Assembly (NCBI RefSeq): GCF_000208745.1
Contig: NC_030855.1
Coordinates: 11,270,913 to 11,334,912 of the forward strand
DNA from: Theobroma cacao
Taxonomy: Eukaryota > Streptophyta > Magnoliopsida > Malvales > Malvaceae
Length of the DNA stretch: 64,000 bases
Direction: 5' to 3'
The notes under the pieces are model-generated. The model was given only the letters and a program-made list of their open reading frames with translations, searched no databases and had not been told where the DNA came from. Numbering within the stretch: position 1 is the stretch's first letter; each line of letters starts with the position of its first letter. Of the stretch, positions 1 to 12,810 are shown piece by piece. A program made the position numbers and the translations under genes.

Positions 1-378
1 ACCAGATCGGTGCTCACTTTGGGCCCGATTGGGGCTCCCTAATGATCCCTTAGGGAGTCCTGATCGGGTTCCCTAGGGGAGTTCTGATACTCCCTAGATG
101 GGAGCTTTTTTTAATTAATAAAAAATAATAAAATTATATAATAGTAATTATAAAAATTAAGCAATGGTAAAATTATCTTTTTAGCCTTGCCATGTCAGCA
201 AGTTGAGAGAATTATTAAGGATTGACTAATGGCTGGACCTACGTGTCCAGCGTAAAATCTTTTTTTAGGGTAGAGTGTCCATTTCGAAAATTAATGGATC
301 TCTGTGTAATTTCAATTAAACCTTAGGGGGTAAGGGTATTTTATCCTTAAGAATAATTTGGAATAAACAATTTAATTT
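1..378. other. Left flank, no gene; GC-richer repeat at the edge
   Basis: Bases 1-110 contain several diverged copies of a 'gggag...ctgat' phrase and short inverted repeats such as ctccctaa/ttagggag. They look like the end of a repeat cut by the window edge. Bases 115-378 are AT-rich with no coding signal. The last five bases, aattt at 374-378, nearly match aattc after 20851 and are read as one target duplication of the Copia element that follows. Confidence 0.5.
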
Positions 379-1943
379 TGTTAAAAGTTTTAGTTCTATA
401 ATAATGAGAAAAAATCCAAGAGGGGGGTGACTTGGATTTTTAAAAATTGTTTTCAACAAATTTAAACTTTTTATGAAGGCACGTTTGAAGACAAGTTTCT
501 CAAATTTGTTTTCACTTTAAAACATGCCAAAAGTAATTTAAGCAAAACAATGATCAAACAAGTTGAAAATAAATTTTCAAACTTTATAAGGCAAAATGCA
601 CTAGTGTAAAATTTTCAGAAGCTTCCAATCAAGTCAAGCTAAAAATAATTTTCATAAATTTGTTTTTCTATCAAAGTGTGTTAAAAATAATTTGAAGAGT
701 AAATTAAAGAATAAACAAGTTAAGAAGAAATTTGCTAAATTCTTTAATGTAAATGCATAAATTTAAGGAGTGAAAAATAAAGAAAGAAGACACAATATTG
801 TTATAGAGGTTTCGCCTCTTTGCTTATGTCGTCTCCCTTAGCTCACTAACGAATTTGAAATCCATTGCAAAAAATACTTTTTAAGGCTCAAGCATAACCT
901 TTACAATGCCTTACAAGGATCAAGCACAACCTCTAAATATAATTTTGAATAGCAAGGATAGCTCTAGAAGGGGGGTTTTGCTAAGTAAGTATAAAGTTGG
1001 AAGAGTATGATATTGATAAGGATGATTACAAAAGATGGGAATGAAGGCACAAAAGAATTATAGCACAAGAAAGCTTAAAAGCTTGGTGGAAGAGCGTGAA
1101 TTGCTTGCTCTAGTGTGGTTTCTCTCTTTTTGTCTTTTTTTTCTTTGTATGATTTGATTCTTGATCAAAAGATGTTTTTCTCCACTTATTTTGCCTAGTA
1201 AATGTATTGGAGAAGTCTTTTTTATAGTTGGAGAGGTTTTGGAGCTATTAGAGAAGGTTTGGTGAATAAAATAGCTATTTTTCTTTTTATTTTCATGTGA
1301 AACTGCTAGTTCATTTTGGAATGTATCGATACATTTGGGAAATGTATCCATACATTTTGGGCATAACCATTTTGTTTAAAATGTATCGATAGTTTTGACC
1401 AAAGTATCTATACTCATAGCTTAAAACATAGAAAATTCATCTTTTTGAACCCAATTTGATGCCAAATACTTTGACATTTCAAAATTAAAGGCAAGAGAGG
1501 TTTAAAAATAGTTTAAACAAGTTTAAAATCTATTCAAACAAGTTCAAAAATCATTCAAGAAATTCCAAAATTTATTCAAATAATTTTAAACCTCTTCACA
1601 TGGAAACACTTAGGATCTTCAAAGCTTAATTAAACTAGTTTAAAAACTATTCAAACAAGTTAAAAAACTCATTCAAACAACTTCAAAAATCATTCAAACA
1701 AGTTCAAAGATCATTCAAGTAATTTTGATAATTTTTCACATGGAAACACTTATGTACTTCAAGTGAATATGTATGAAAGTTTTTAACATTAATAAATTAA
1801 GCTCAAAAACATATTCAAACAACTTCAAAAATCATTCAACCAAGTTCAAGGATCACTCAAACAAGTTCAAAGATCATTGGAGCAATTTTGATCACTTTCG
1901 TCATATCAAAACTATAATCATTTTAAAGCTAATAAAGCTAACA
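379..1943 (-). repeat. 3' LTR of the Copia element
   Basis: On the minus strand it starts TGTTAGC at 1943 and ends at TG/CA 379-380. It aligns nearly throughout with 12828-14122 plus 20668-20851. A TATA-like box (minus CTATAAAAAAG, about 1216-1227) and a palindrome cluster at 1321-1414 mark the U3 region. Bases 1741-1760 are the unoccupied counterpart of the LINE insertion site in the other LTR. Confidence 0.9.
1321..1414. repeat. ATGTATCGATACAT palindrome cluster in Copia U3
   Basis: A perfect 14-bp palindrome lies at 1321-1334, with imperfect copies near 1341-1358, 1381-1392 and 1402-1414. The cluster lies about 100-200 bp upstream of the minus-strand TATA-like box near 1220. Confidence 0.85.
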
Positions 1944-1957
1944 ATCTCTCCTTTTTT
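1944..1957 (-). other. Polypurine tract of the Copia element
   Basis: The minus strand reads aaaaaaggagagatt directly before the LTR start TGTTAGC, as expected for plus-strand priming. Further purine tracts occur deeper in the internal region (minus strand of 1998-2005, 2094-2103 and 2182-2192). Confidence 0.8.
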
Positions 1958-2364
1958 GATATGACAAAACTTTGAGCAAAATTTGTTTGTAAAACAATAC
2001 TCCCTTTTAGTTTAATCATGAAGTACTTTGGTTTTAAATGTTAAGCTTTTATAAAACTTTGAAAAAGGTTAAAATATTTTGAAAGATTCAAAAACTCCCC
2101 CTTAATAGTTGCAAGGTTCAAAACTGGAGTCAAGCTACAAGATCAATCATTCCTTTTGGAAAATGCAGATTTTCTCAATATCTCTCCCTCTTTTTGTTAT
2201 ATCAAAAAGGAAGACAGAAACACAGTAAGCACAATTTGCAAAACACAATAAGCACAATAAGGAACATACCAATTGTTAAAAGTGAATATTCAATAAGTGC
2301 ATTAATCACTATACCAATTTTGAAAGATATAATATCACAAATATTTAACATAAACACCGATTGT
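1958..2364. other. Copia internal 3' region, non-coding
   Basis: This is AT-rich internal sequence without a supported reading frame. It holds additional polypurine-like stretches on the minus strand and the first 'taccaatt' motifs of the array continuing after 3180. The stretch 2356-2364 (accgattgt) is the likely left target duplication of the Mutator-like insert. Confidence 0.6.
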
Positions 2365-3179
2365 CAAAATACTTAGGAAGTCCTTGTACTGGGGTGTTTT
2401 CTTCAATTTAGTCCCTTTACTCAAAATTGCAACATTTTACTTTCTTGATTTTGAAAATTGCTTAAATTTAGTCCCTTTAACATTTTTTGTTTAAATTAAC
2501 CGTTACGGTGCTGACGTGGCATTATCACGTCATCACAAAAAGTGACTTGGCATTGCCACATCACACTTGAGTTCAAGTGCTGACATGGCATTGCCACGTT
2601 ACCCTGACAAGCTCATGTCAACATTTGGTTTCGAGATGCCACATGGCATAACAAGAGGGTTCCATGCGGCACATCATGATGTTGACACGTGGCACACTAG
2701 GAGGCTATCATGTGGCACTATTATTATTCAAAACAAGATGTGCTTTTGCTAAGGTTCGAACTCAAAACCTCCAGTAATTATATTAAAGCCTTTACCACCA
2801 CACCAAAACCCTTAATTACAGTTGTAATTTGCTTGTGTTTTATTTCTTCTTTTCTTTTCTCTTTTTCTTTCTTTTTTTCCTCAAAGCTACATCGTTTTGA
2901 AGTATTTTTACACTTTGAAAAACCCTAGCTATAAAAACCTTTTGAAGCCTTCTTTTCTAAGAAAGAAGGCTAAAAAACGATGTCAGCATTAGGTGCTACA
3001 TCAGCACCATGTTAGTGTTGATGTCAGTACCGTAACAATTAATTTAAATAAAAAATGTTAGAAGGAATAAATTGAAGCAATTCTCAAAATCAATGGACTA
3101 AAATATTACGATTTTGAGTAGAGGGACTAAATTAAAGAAAACACCTTAGTACAGGGATTTTTCAAGTATTTTGACCATT
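2365..3179. mobile_element. Non-autonomous Mutator-like element with long TIRs
   Basis: Terminal inverted repeats of about 150 bp (2365-2515 and 3023-3179) align base for base with few differences. Both begin caaaatactt and contain an aatttagtccc phrase. The flanks accgattgt (2356-2364) and accaattgt (3180-3188) match at 8 of 9 bases, consistent with the 9-bp duplication of Mutator elements, though the exact right end is uncertain by a few bases. No transposase is encoded in the roughly 500-bp interior, which carries repeated cacgtggca-like motifs and a tRNA-like stretch (2751-2810). Confidence 0.75.
2751..2810 (-). other. tRNA/SINE-like box A and box B remnant
   Basis: On the minus strand, tggtgtggtggtaaaggc (2805-2788) resembles a pol III box A. 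After about 25 bases, gagttcgaacctt (2763-2751) resembles box B. No cloverleaf can be folded with confidence, so this is called a remnant and not a tRNA gene. Confidence 0.4.
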
Positions 3180-5184
3180 ACCAATTGTTAGAAATGAATA
3201 TAAGGCTCAATATACCAATTGATTGATATAAGTAAAAGCTCCCTCTTTGTAAAAACAAATAAGCATAATATCAATTGTGAGGGATAATATCATTTTAAAG
3301 CTTATTAGATCAATTGGCTAAACACTAGTAAAGGCTCCTTTTTAAAAAAGACATTAAGCATACTAAGCATATCAATTTGTTAATTGCAAGGCTCGAACAC
3401 ATTTAAGAAGGATTTAATAAATTTCTAAAGCTTAAGTGAGAAGAGACAACATAAAGCTTGATGCTAATTTAACGCTAGATACCAATTGAGCAAGCTTAAA
3501 GCATGATACCAATATTTTGAAATGAACTTAAAAACTTGATATCAATTGTTGATTTCAAAATTAAAGCATAAGTGAGGTGCATAGATTTCATGTAAAGCAC
3601 AATATCAATTGTAGTGTTAAAAGATATTACCAAAGATGAAAAACACTAAATGTTGGATTTTCACCACAAATTCTTGTTAAAGATATCAAGTGTTAATGAC
3701 ACCAATTTTGATTGAATGAAACATTGGACAACACATATTTAAATGTCAATGATAAACTCCTCCTTAATAAAACATAAGATCTTAAGGTCTATACCAATAT
3801 GTTACCAACTGTTAAAAGACCTATTGTAAGGAGAGAAATCATGAGTCCATAATAAATGAGTATTTAAGTAGATATTCAACATGTTTATCTAGTACTCAAG
3901 TATTCATGAAACTAAATGAGTCTGAGCATTTAAATAGATGTTCAACATATGCATCAAATACTCATATTTTCAAGAAATATTAGCAAAGTAGTTCCTAAGC
4001 ATGTCCAAGGTATCATTAGTCATCAAGCACCATTCCTAATCATTATCAAGCTTCATTAAACATTCTTAAATTCTCATCAAGCATTATCAATCGTTTAACA
4101 TCATCAAGCATTACCAAGAAATATTAATCAAGCATTCTCAAGGAATTCTCCAATTCATATAAAAATGGCAACTCAAGGAGAAATTCCAAAACAAATATCA
4201 TCATTAAACATTCTTAATCACCATCAAATGATTCTTTAGCAAGCATTCTTCCAAGTCATTATCAAGCAAGCATGCCAAGAAATATTCTTTAAATCATGTA
4301 TTACACAAGCAATTTAAGAAGAATTTTCACAGCAAAAAAATATCATTATTAATCAATGCATTTTACACTTGTTGCAATCATGTAAGAGAGTATTATGACG
4401 AATTAAGCACAAGCATGATTACAAGAAAAAATACGACTTCCTTCGTTAATCATGATTCCAATTTGTTTTACGAAATGCAAGCATAAGTTCAATTTTTTTT
4501 TTAAATTAGACATATACCAATCAAAAATTATATAAGCATTAAAATTCAATGTGGTACATGTTATTTCTCATAATTCATGAGTGACACCAATTGTTATGGA
4601 ATATTAAAAAGTAAAGCACTCAACTCAAAAATATATTCAAGGTGAACATCCAAGTATCAATGAATACCAATTTTCAAGATTCAAGAAATGAGTACTCACT
4701 CTAAGCACATTAGGCATCCATTTCAAACTCAAGCTATAGGTCATATTTCATTTGAAGTTCTAAGTCATTATAGGATAACTTATAAGCTAAAGTGACCAAT
4801 TGATGTGCATCCACCTTTTAGATTATGTATACAATACAGCTCATGGAAGACATAGTCAACATTCAAGTACATATTTAAGAATTATTTTAACAATGTCAAC
4901 ACACAATATATTTCGTTATCAAACTTGACTTGAGTTATGAAATTAAGCATTAGAAGTAGTTTTATCACTTAAGTCAAGTCTGTAGACTTCAATCATTGAG
5001 GTCAAGCAAGATCTGAAATCATGTAAATATGTAACTTGACCAAAACAATAGATGAACCAAAAATATTTTTCATGAAGTTCAATGAGTTCATCCTAATCAA
5101 ATTCATATGCATAATCAAGAAAATTAATTTTGAAATAATCATTTAAGCACACACATAAAGCATATTTCAAGGATTGTTCCTAGA
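3180..5184 (-). other. Copia internal spacer with dispersed 'taccaatt' motif
   Basis: No coding sequence is supported. The degenerate motif (a/g)taccaatt(g) recurs more than a dozen times between 2262 and 4800. On the element's own strand it reads aattggtat(c), resembling the tggtatcagagc primer site. The same kind of sequence, in the opposite orientation, recurs at 57000-57726. Confidence 0.6.
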
Positions 5185-5189
5185 TTAAG

Positions 5190-8133
5190 TGTCAAGCCCA
5201 TCCCTAAATTATCTACCATGTTACACATGAGATTGATAGAGTGATTGTATATTTGAATAGCCCTAGAAGAATATTTAGAAGTTGGTATTGTGCTTAGAAG
5301 TACAAGTAAGTCGATTTATACCTCGAACTAATTAAAATAGGGATTTTAAGGTGAAATTAAGAGTTTCACAGTCCAGGGATGACTCAAAATGGTAATTCGG
5401 AGTTCGATGATCAATTTGGAGTTAAACCGAAATTTTCACTATCTAGGGGCAAAATGGTCATTTACCACTTGGGGACAAAATGAAAATTTTAGAAAAGATT
5501 TTTTTGGCCCCATTGGACTTATTGGAGTATGATTTGAGGTTTAGAAGTGAAAAAAATTTTAATTTCAGTATAATTTGGAGTATAGGGGCGAAATGGTAAT
5601 TTTGTCACCCGAGGGCAAATTAGTAAATTTTCACCCCCGACACTTGTCAAGACCAAGGGATTTTATTCATCATGGAAATGGATAAACATGAGAAATGTGT
5701 GGTGGAGAATTAAAGAATTAAAAGTCAAATATTTAAAATTTGAACCAATAAGAAAATGCCATGTGTCATGTTTTTATTATTTTATTGTTTCTTTATAAAA
5801 AAGGCATAAAAATCAGCCCATTTCTTTCATATGGCCAGCCAAACCAAGAGCAAATAAGAACAAAGGGAGAAAAGAAAAATAAAAACCCTAGGTGGAGAAA
5901 TTCAAGGGAAAATTGGTGAAAATTCAAGGAAACAAGTGACAAAATGTAAAATTTCTTGATTTTGACTTGCGATCTACCTTTCCCATGCATTTCTCCTCAT
6001 TTTCCATGGTTAAATTACATATTTCATGATGAATTCATGGCTGATCAAAATGGGTATGAAGAGAGAAAGATGTTGGATTGATTTGATTTTAAGTTATGTT
6101 AGTGTTTTTAGTTAGTTTAGCATATTTAGAAGCAAAACAACAAGAAAAGAATCCATTTTCCCCATGAATCTTCATTGGCCGAATCTTCCTTGATATATGT
6201 GGGAGGTGGATTGTTATTATTTCGAGAGAAATGGCTTAGAAAATGATGAATAATGGTGAGAAAATTAAGTAGGAAAAATCACGGTGTTAGTGCACTGTAA
6301 TGGCCGAATTTTTCCATGAAGAAATGGGAAGGTTTTGATGCTGAAATTGGTGTTATTTGAATAATGTTTGGTGAATTGAGGTATTAGAAATGAAATGGAG
6401 CAATTTGGAGCCAAATCGGACACAATTGTCATTTAATCGGGTAATAGGCCGAATTAGGTCAGCACCGCATTTAAGCGGTAGTCGGATAAGTTGCATATCA
6501 TATCAAGCATATACATCGAGCCTGAATTGATTTTATAATGGTCAGGCATTGATGTGGTGAATTATGTATTGTACATTATGGATAGGTGGTGAGTAAATTA
6601 CACTAGTAAAAGTACAGAGATTGTGCTTAGAGATTGGGATTAGGAGTACATCGACTCCTAGACTTGTGAGTAAACTTATTATCGTCTTAATTATCTAGAA
6701 TAGTTTTATACAATTGTGTGATTTTATGGAAAATGGGTTTAAACGGTAAATTGCTATATTTTAGGAAAAATTGTGATTTTATAAAATGATTTTATAAATT
6801 TTCTGAAAAATTGAATACTGGTTTTGAAAATAGAGTAATTGGAGACTGCCTGCTTGTGTTGTAAATTTATGGTTTTAAATTGAATGGCTTATGACAATAT
6901 ATGAGCATGAATGGCTAAACTGATTTTTGGTGTTAGAATTATTTGTACTGTGTGTATTTAGCCTTGAGAGGCTAGGTTGCGATAAGTTGCCATGTCATGT
7001 AGAAAAAGATTTTATAAATCAGGTGGTAGATAAAATAATCCATAGTCACTACAGTGATGGGGGTTTCCATGGACTGCCTATGAGAGGGGTACAGTAATCC
7101 AATTATATATTTACCTCCGGGGGGAGATGTTGGATGAAGTATCTCCTGAGGTAAAGATTTGAGTGCACTTCACGTGAACCACTACGTGAGAGTGAGACTC
7201 AGCCAACGCCAAGGCATGACTAAAATTTCGGATGTAAAGACATTTAACAGCCTTGGCGGACTCGGTTGGGATAACCCTCGATCAAGGTATCCCTGATAAC
7301 TGAGTATGAGAATGATTTTTGGCACGAGCCAAGCTTTTCAGGAAATCATAAGCCTATTTGTTTATTTTGGTGAAATGAGTTGAAAGGTAATGAAATTACA
7401 GTATGATGACTTATTTTAATTCGTCTCCATTTACTCGCCTTTAGATAGTTTAGATGGTGTCTGTTTACTCACTGAGATTTTATAATCTTACCACCCTCAT
7501 TTCCTCACATTTCAGGCTCGGGAAGTTTCATAGTTAGCTGACTTTGACAAAGACCTTCATTTGGATTTGAATCGGCAAAAGATGTAGGTTTTCAGTTTTC
7601 GATACATTTTGGTTAGATGTGGGCTCACGTGTCACTGTACAAGAAATTTTATGCTTTGATTATTTGCTTTATAGTATATATGAATATAATTAACTTTTAT
7701 GCTATAAGAATTATTTACCGATAGCTTTATAAAAAATTATTTTACAAGAAAATAGTTTATTTTATTAAATATTTTTATTATATTCAAATGGTCAAATTTT
7801 CACTTCAAATGAACGTTTTAGATACTTAATTTGTTTTCAAATCACTAAATATATATTTTCTGCTTACCTACTACATTTTTAGCAAGTTTTTGAGATTTTT
7901 GATGAAAAATGACGAAAATGCCCCTGTGAGCCAGAAAACAATATGTTATGTTCTGATTTGGAAATGACTCGTAATCCTTCAAATTACGATATTTGATAAC
8001 TATTGCTCACCGGGGAAGTGCGAAAGCTTATATGAGAGTCTTGCAAGGTTTCGATCGGCATTCGGGGTGAAGAATGTCTGTCGAGGCTTCGCGATAGTTG
8101 TCACGGGCTCGATGGGAGTTTTGGGTCGTGACA
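5190..8133 (+). repeat. Solo LTR, Gypsy-like long-LTR family (2.9 kb), TSD ttaag
   Basis: It starts TGTCAAGCCC and ends GGGTCGTGACA, with perfect 5-bp duplications ttaag at 5185-5189 and 8134-8138. It is homologous along its length to 36268-39167 and, in reverse, to 34153-40036. There is no internal repetition, primer site or polypurine tract, so this is a single LTR left by LTR-LTR recombination. The internal region is absent, so assignment to Gypsy (Tekay/Del-type LTRs are this long) is inference. Confidence 0.92.
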
Positions 8134-8138
8134 TTAAG

Positions 8139-10457
8139 TATTTAAACATTTTAGTTCTTAAAAAATGATTTTTCAATGTAAGCACATGAGAAATGATAAA
8201 AAAATAAATTCTACAGTCGCTAGCAATTTCTCATTTTCCAATTTTATCATTGTAAGCATATGAGAAATTATAAGATCAATATGAGTACCATGTTTAGAAG
8301 TAGATCAATTCAAGCATTCATTAGCTCAAGAAAGACATAATTAACATGTAAATGTGCTTTAAATTCAACTATGTCAGTTATAAGTCTAAATAATTTTTGA
8401 CTTGAGGTAAGAAAGTTAAATGCTTTAATTTAAGCCAAGTTTCAAGCATTGAGATATAAGTGCACATACTATCAATGATTATTAATTTTCAGCATTTTTC
8501 ATTGTTAAAAATATGCACTATTCAACCATTAGTTCATTAACTAGCACAATTCAATAGCTTATCATTATCAACTTAAATTTTAGCTTCATAAAACATGTGT
8601 TTGCACTAAATTATCATGAGAGTGTTCATAATGCATGTTTTAAGAAACCAAGAATTATCTTTGAAAATAAATTCATGAAAGAATTTAGTACAAGAATAAG
8701 AAATGAAGTAATGAGGCATTTTACGGCTTTAAAACTTATCCATTTTGGCTGCTAAACGAAATGTATCGATAGATTTTGATATGTATCGATACATGCTCTT
8801 GCATGTGTCGATACATGTAATGATATATCGATACATGACCTGCTGTAGCTTAAGAATTTAGATTTTTTGACTTCCAAAGACTTGTGACAGGGTCAAGAAT
8901 TGACTTTTGAGTAAAATAGAGTTGAAATGTTTGGTAAAAACACTTGAAACATCATTTTGGACATGTATAGCCTAAGATTCTTTGATAAAAAATGTGAAAC
9001 CAAAATTTGGCTCTTATTTTGTTTTTAATCTTTTCTCGTTGTGCTCAAACACTAAGAAGTTGGATAGCTCATTTAAACATTATGCCTTTAATATGTTTAA
9101 GCATGCTCAATTTTCATCATGATGCATGAATATGATGTAAAAATGTACAACACACATTTTGGGAGTTGTTTAAGCATAATAAGCATCAAATTTAACATTT
9201 TCAACATTTTTCAACATATGAACAAAAATGTCCTCGAGGTCATTTAAGCATTTAATCATGCATTCATTTGCAACAAGAACAAGTTATAATATCATTTTCA
9301 ACACAAGGCACACTTGTTCAAGTTTTATATTATTGAAATCATTGTAACCTCAAGGATGACAAGCATTGTAAATAAATTTGTTCATTTTGCTTGAAACATG
9401 TCATCAATGTTAGCTTTTCATACTCAATATTATGCTCAAGAAAACCTTTTCAATCAATTTCACAAATCATAAGAAAAATACTAAGCAAAAAGCAATTTAT
9501 GCAATTTATATATATCAAACCAATTTTGCTCAAGCAAGCTATATTAACAAAATCAAGGAATTAATAAACAAACTTCAATCAAAGGGAACAAAAGGTTTTA
9601 CATATGAAACACACAAGGTTTGAGTTAGACATGCTTTGTGTACAATCATGAGCTCAATGTCACTCAATTTTGTTCAATTATACTTTAAATGATTTATGAA
9701 ATTTGTACTGAGCATAATGAATTATATTTATACATGCCAAGGGTCATTTTCAAATATCCAACAATTATGTACCGAAAATGCCTTTTTGACCATTTAAACT
9801 TACAAGCAAGCATGCACATCCATTAAAAACAAGTCAACTTGTTCAAACTATAAATCATTATAAACACAAGGATGAAAAACATTTTTCTCATATAAGCTCA
9901 TTTGGCTTTTGAAAAACCAATTCAAGTAGTCAAAAATTGTCATGTTCAATTTTAATCAACTTGATACATTAAAAAAACAAAACTTAAATGACAAAGCAAG
10001 GTTGTTCGAGTGGTTAAGTTATTTTAGATACAAGGAAATCAAAATGTCAACTCTTCAAACTCAATTTTTCTTGTTTATGCGACTAGAGTAAGCAATTTTG
10101 TAAATCAATATTTTAATCACATTAGCCACTTCACATTTCATCAACATGAAACCTTTTATGCTCAAAAATCATTATTGTTCAAACATAATAATATGAAATT
10201 ATTTTCACAAAGCATGAGGAAATTATATCAAATCAATTTTCCACTAGCAATAAAACTCAAATAAATAGGAAAAACAAAGCAATTTTCCAAAAGTAAGCAC
10301 GATGATATATTCAAGATCAAACATAAGCACATAATCAATCTTTAGGCTTATACTTCTTTTAAGCACAAAATCAATTTTGCATAATCAAGATTTATCAATA
10401 AAGCTTAAAGGATAGTAAACAAAGAGCTATGTTCTTAATATTCAAGCAAGAATATGC
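8139..10457 (-). other. Copia internal spacer, non-coding
   Basis: AT-rich sequence between inserted LTRs with no long reading frame and no recognisable pol motif on either strand. It contains ATGTATCGATACAT-type copies at 8761-8836. A very degenerate tRNA-like phrase near 9990-10060 was seen but not accepted. Confidence 0.6.
8761..8836. repeat. Palindrome cluster (TATCGATA type) in Copia interior
   Basis: Four copies occur at about 8761-8772, 8781-8794 (perfect ATGTATCGATACAT), 8803-8816 and 8825-8836. Unlike the LTR clusters, I see no TATA-like box placed next to it. Confidence 0.8.
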
Positions 10458-11574
10458 TGTTGTCCCTAAATGTGTGCTAGAGGGGGGATGAATAGCACTT
10501 TCTAAATGTCACTAAACTTAACTTCTAATTAAAAGCTTGTTAAAGGTAGATGATGAAAAGTTGAGGACGAGATGGAAGAATGATTTAAAGGAGAATGAAA
10601 TGAAGAAATAAAAGAAGGTAGACAATGCACAAAGATTTATAATGGTTTAGTCTTTTTGACCTACATCCACTAATTTATTATTCTAATCAAGGATTTTCAA
10701 ATCAATTCACTAGAATTAGTGGATTTACCAAGCATCCACCAAGCTTTTACAATGGCTTTTCACAGGCTCAGCCATAACCTTTCATCAATGGTTTTTCATG
10801 GGATCAACCAAAACCCAAAATCTAACTTTTCTAAGGTTGAGTTAGAACCTAACAACAACCAAGCTAACTTAAGCTTGACTGATTCCCTTAAAGTGTCTAA
10901 CACACTCTAAGTAATCAAGGAATATAGATTTGAAGGTGTAACTATGATCACTAAGTTGATCTGAATGGTACAAAATGAGGTGTTAAAAACTATTACAAAG
11001 ATTAGAGTGAAGCACAAGAAGAATTGAGAGGATTTTTCTATTTTTGTGCTCTTTTTGTTCTTGGAAGCATCTCATGATCTTTTTAGCCATTGGAAATGTC
11101 TTTTATACTTGAAAAATCAACTCTGATTGATGTTGATAGCTTCAGACTGTTGGAAACAGTTTAAAATCCTTTTTAGCTGTTAGTTTGTCTTCAGATATTC
11201 AAATTCAAATTTTCTGACAGTGAGCTTTTGGCTGGCTAACCATACTTTTTTGTCGATTAAATCTTTTCTGTCTCACAGTTTGCTTTACTCTGTTAATCGG
11301 TTAAGTAAGACGTTAACCAATTAAGAGCTTACTGTCTTTGGAGTAGTTAACTTCACTTTTGGATTTTAGCTGACTAACTCCCTTGGTTGTATGAATAAAA
11401 GGCTTCTGTTTGTAACTTATTTTGTGATCTCTTATTCTGATGAGTTTTGATGTTTGTTTCCAAGTGATTATTCAACTAAGTGACTTTCATTTTTATCTTG
11501 CACACTTAAGTAATATAGTTAGACATTAATAAATGGGAATGTTTTGTTATCATAAAAAACTCATGGAGTCAACA
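10458..11574 (-). repeat. Second-family Copia LTR, probably solo
   Basis: On the minus strand it begins TGTTGACTCC and ends near TTAGGGACAACA, matching in family and order the plus-strand LTR at 61729-62991. Both ends carry the same 'tagaggggggtgaatagcac' phrase near one terminus. No primer site or polypurine tract flanks it. The flanks tatgc and tagac share only three of five bases, so solo status is likely but the target duplication is not proven. Minus-strand TATAAAA lies at about 11102-11108, with near-palindromic ttaaccgattaa copies about 150-250 bp upstream (11250-11350). Confidence 0.75.
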
Positions 11575-11689
11575 TAGACAACCAAAATTCTCAATAAAAA
11601 AATGAGCAAACAACTTGAGAAATCAAGTTAAATTAATTCAATAAAAAAAATAAGAGCAAACAATCAAAGTTCATAATTTAACAAATAAA

Positions 11690-12757
11690 GGACTTTTAGT
11701 AAAGAAATCACCCATTTTTCTTTGTATGTCTAGAGAGCTTTCAATCTTCAAAAGTTTGTTCCTCCTTTCTCTAGCACAGCTACAAGAAATATTCTCATTT
11801 GATTTTTGGTATCCAAATTTCTTTAGATCCTTGAAAGTTAGTCTTATTACACATAGTTCCTTTTGGAATCCACACGTGTCTAATCCTATAAGATAAACAT
11901 TTTCTAATTGGACAAGTGCACGAATAATGACCATAAAATTTGCAATAATTGCATCTGGTCATCTTTAAAAATGTGAAATTTGTGAAAAATTTTTGCTTTT
12001 CATTTGTCAATCCTTCAAGCTTCATTTTTGCATCTAAATTCTCTTTTTTTTTAAAACGTCAATTTTTTTTAGCAAGCTTCAAAATGAATTTTCAATTTTT
12101 CACTTTCTTTTTCAAATCATCTTTTGCCTTCAGTAAAAATTCATTTCCAACGCTAAGTTTTGAAATTATTTTCTTGTGTTTTAAATTCATTTTCTCAAAT
12201 TCACAAGCTAATTTTTCAAAGGCATTTTGCAATTCACCAAAAAAACATAAAAAGGGTTCACAAAGTGATAAGTTTACCTTAAGTTCTTTAAGAGCCATCA
12301 GGCATGATTCGAATTGGATTGAAGATTGAAATTCACTTGATTCCTCATCTCTAATTGCCTTGCCACATGTTGAGCATTGACCTTCATAGGGCTTTTCATC
12401 CAATTCCACTTCCTTCTTTGCTCCCCCATACAACTCTTCTCATTTCTCCCAAATCTCTTTGGCACTTTTACAATTAGAAACTCTATTGTATTCTTTATCC
12501 CCAAGTGCACAAAAGAGAATGTGCATGACTTTAGCATTCAGTTGTACCATGTTTATGCCATTTGTATCTCACTCTCTTTCTTCCTTGGTTGGCTTGTATG
12601 AACCATCAACAATTATACTCCAAACATCATAATTGTTGGCTTGAACAAAGAACTTCATTCTAATTTTCCAATAGGAGTAGTTCTCACCACTAGATAAAAG
12701 AGGGTATATAATTGATTGCCCTTCACCAATAATTGTTGTAATAGAGTTCATGACCAT
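11690..12757 (-). pseudogene. gag: Copia gag, decayed
   Basis: Gag forms the retrotransposon nucleocapsid. The N-terminus at 12757 carries the Copia gag signature around 'NYSYWKIRMKFF' (about residues 27-38). Frameshifted continuation resembles the charged, coiled region of SIRE-type gag ('CLMALKEL'). Near 11976-11935 lies a zinc knuckle of the form C-X2-C-X4-H-X4-C. Several stops and frameshifts break the frame, for example after 12569 and around 12092. It lies just downstream of the primer site, as gag should, but no protease or polymerase follows before the LTR at 11574. Confidence 0.85.
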
Positions 12758-12810
12758 GTCTTAGAACTAACAAGGATCACCCAAAGGCTATTAAACCTAC
12801 AAAATTGAGT

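Noticed and set aside
1058..1351. A 97-codon minus-strand frame in the Copia 3' LTR (and similar frames at 13670-13921)
   Set aside because: They translate the palindrome cluster and LTR leader. The equivalent frame is not preserved between the two LTRs.
9990..10065. Possible class II tRNA (gttcgagtggttaag followed by cttcaaactc)
   Set aside because: The acceptor and anticodon stems do not pair and box B is poor, so it is at most a very decayed tRNA-derived sequence.
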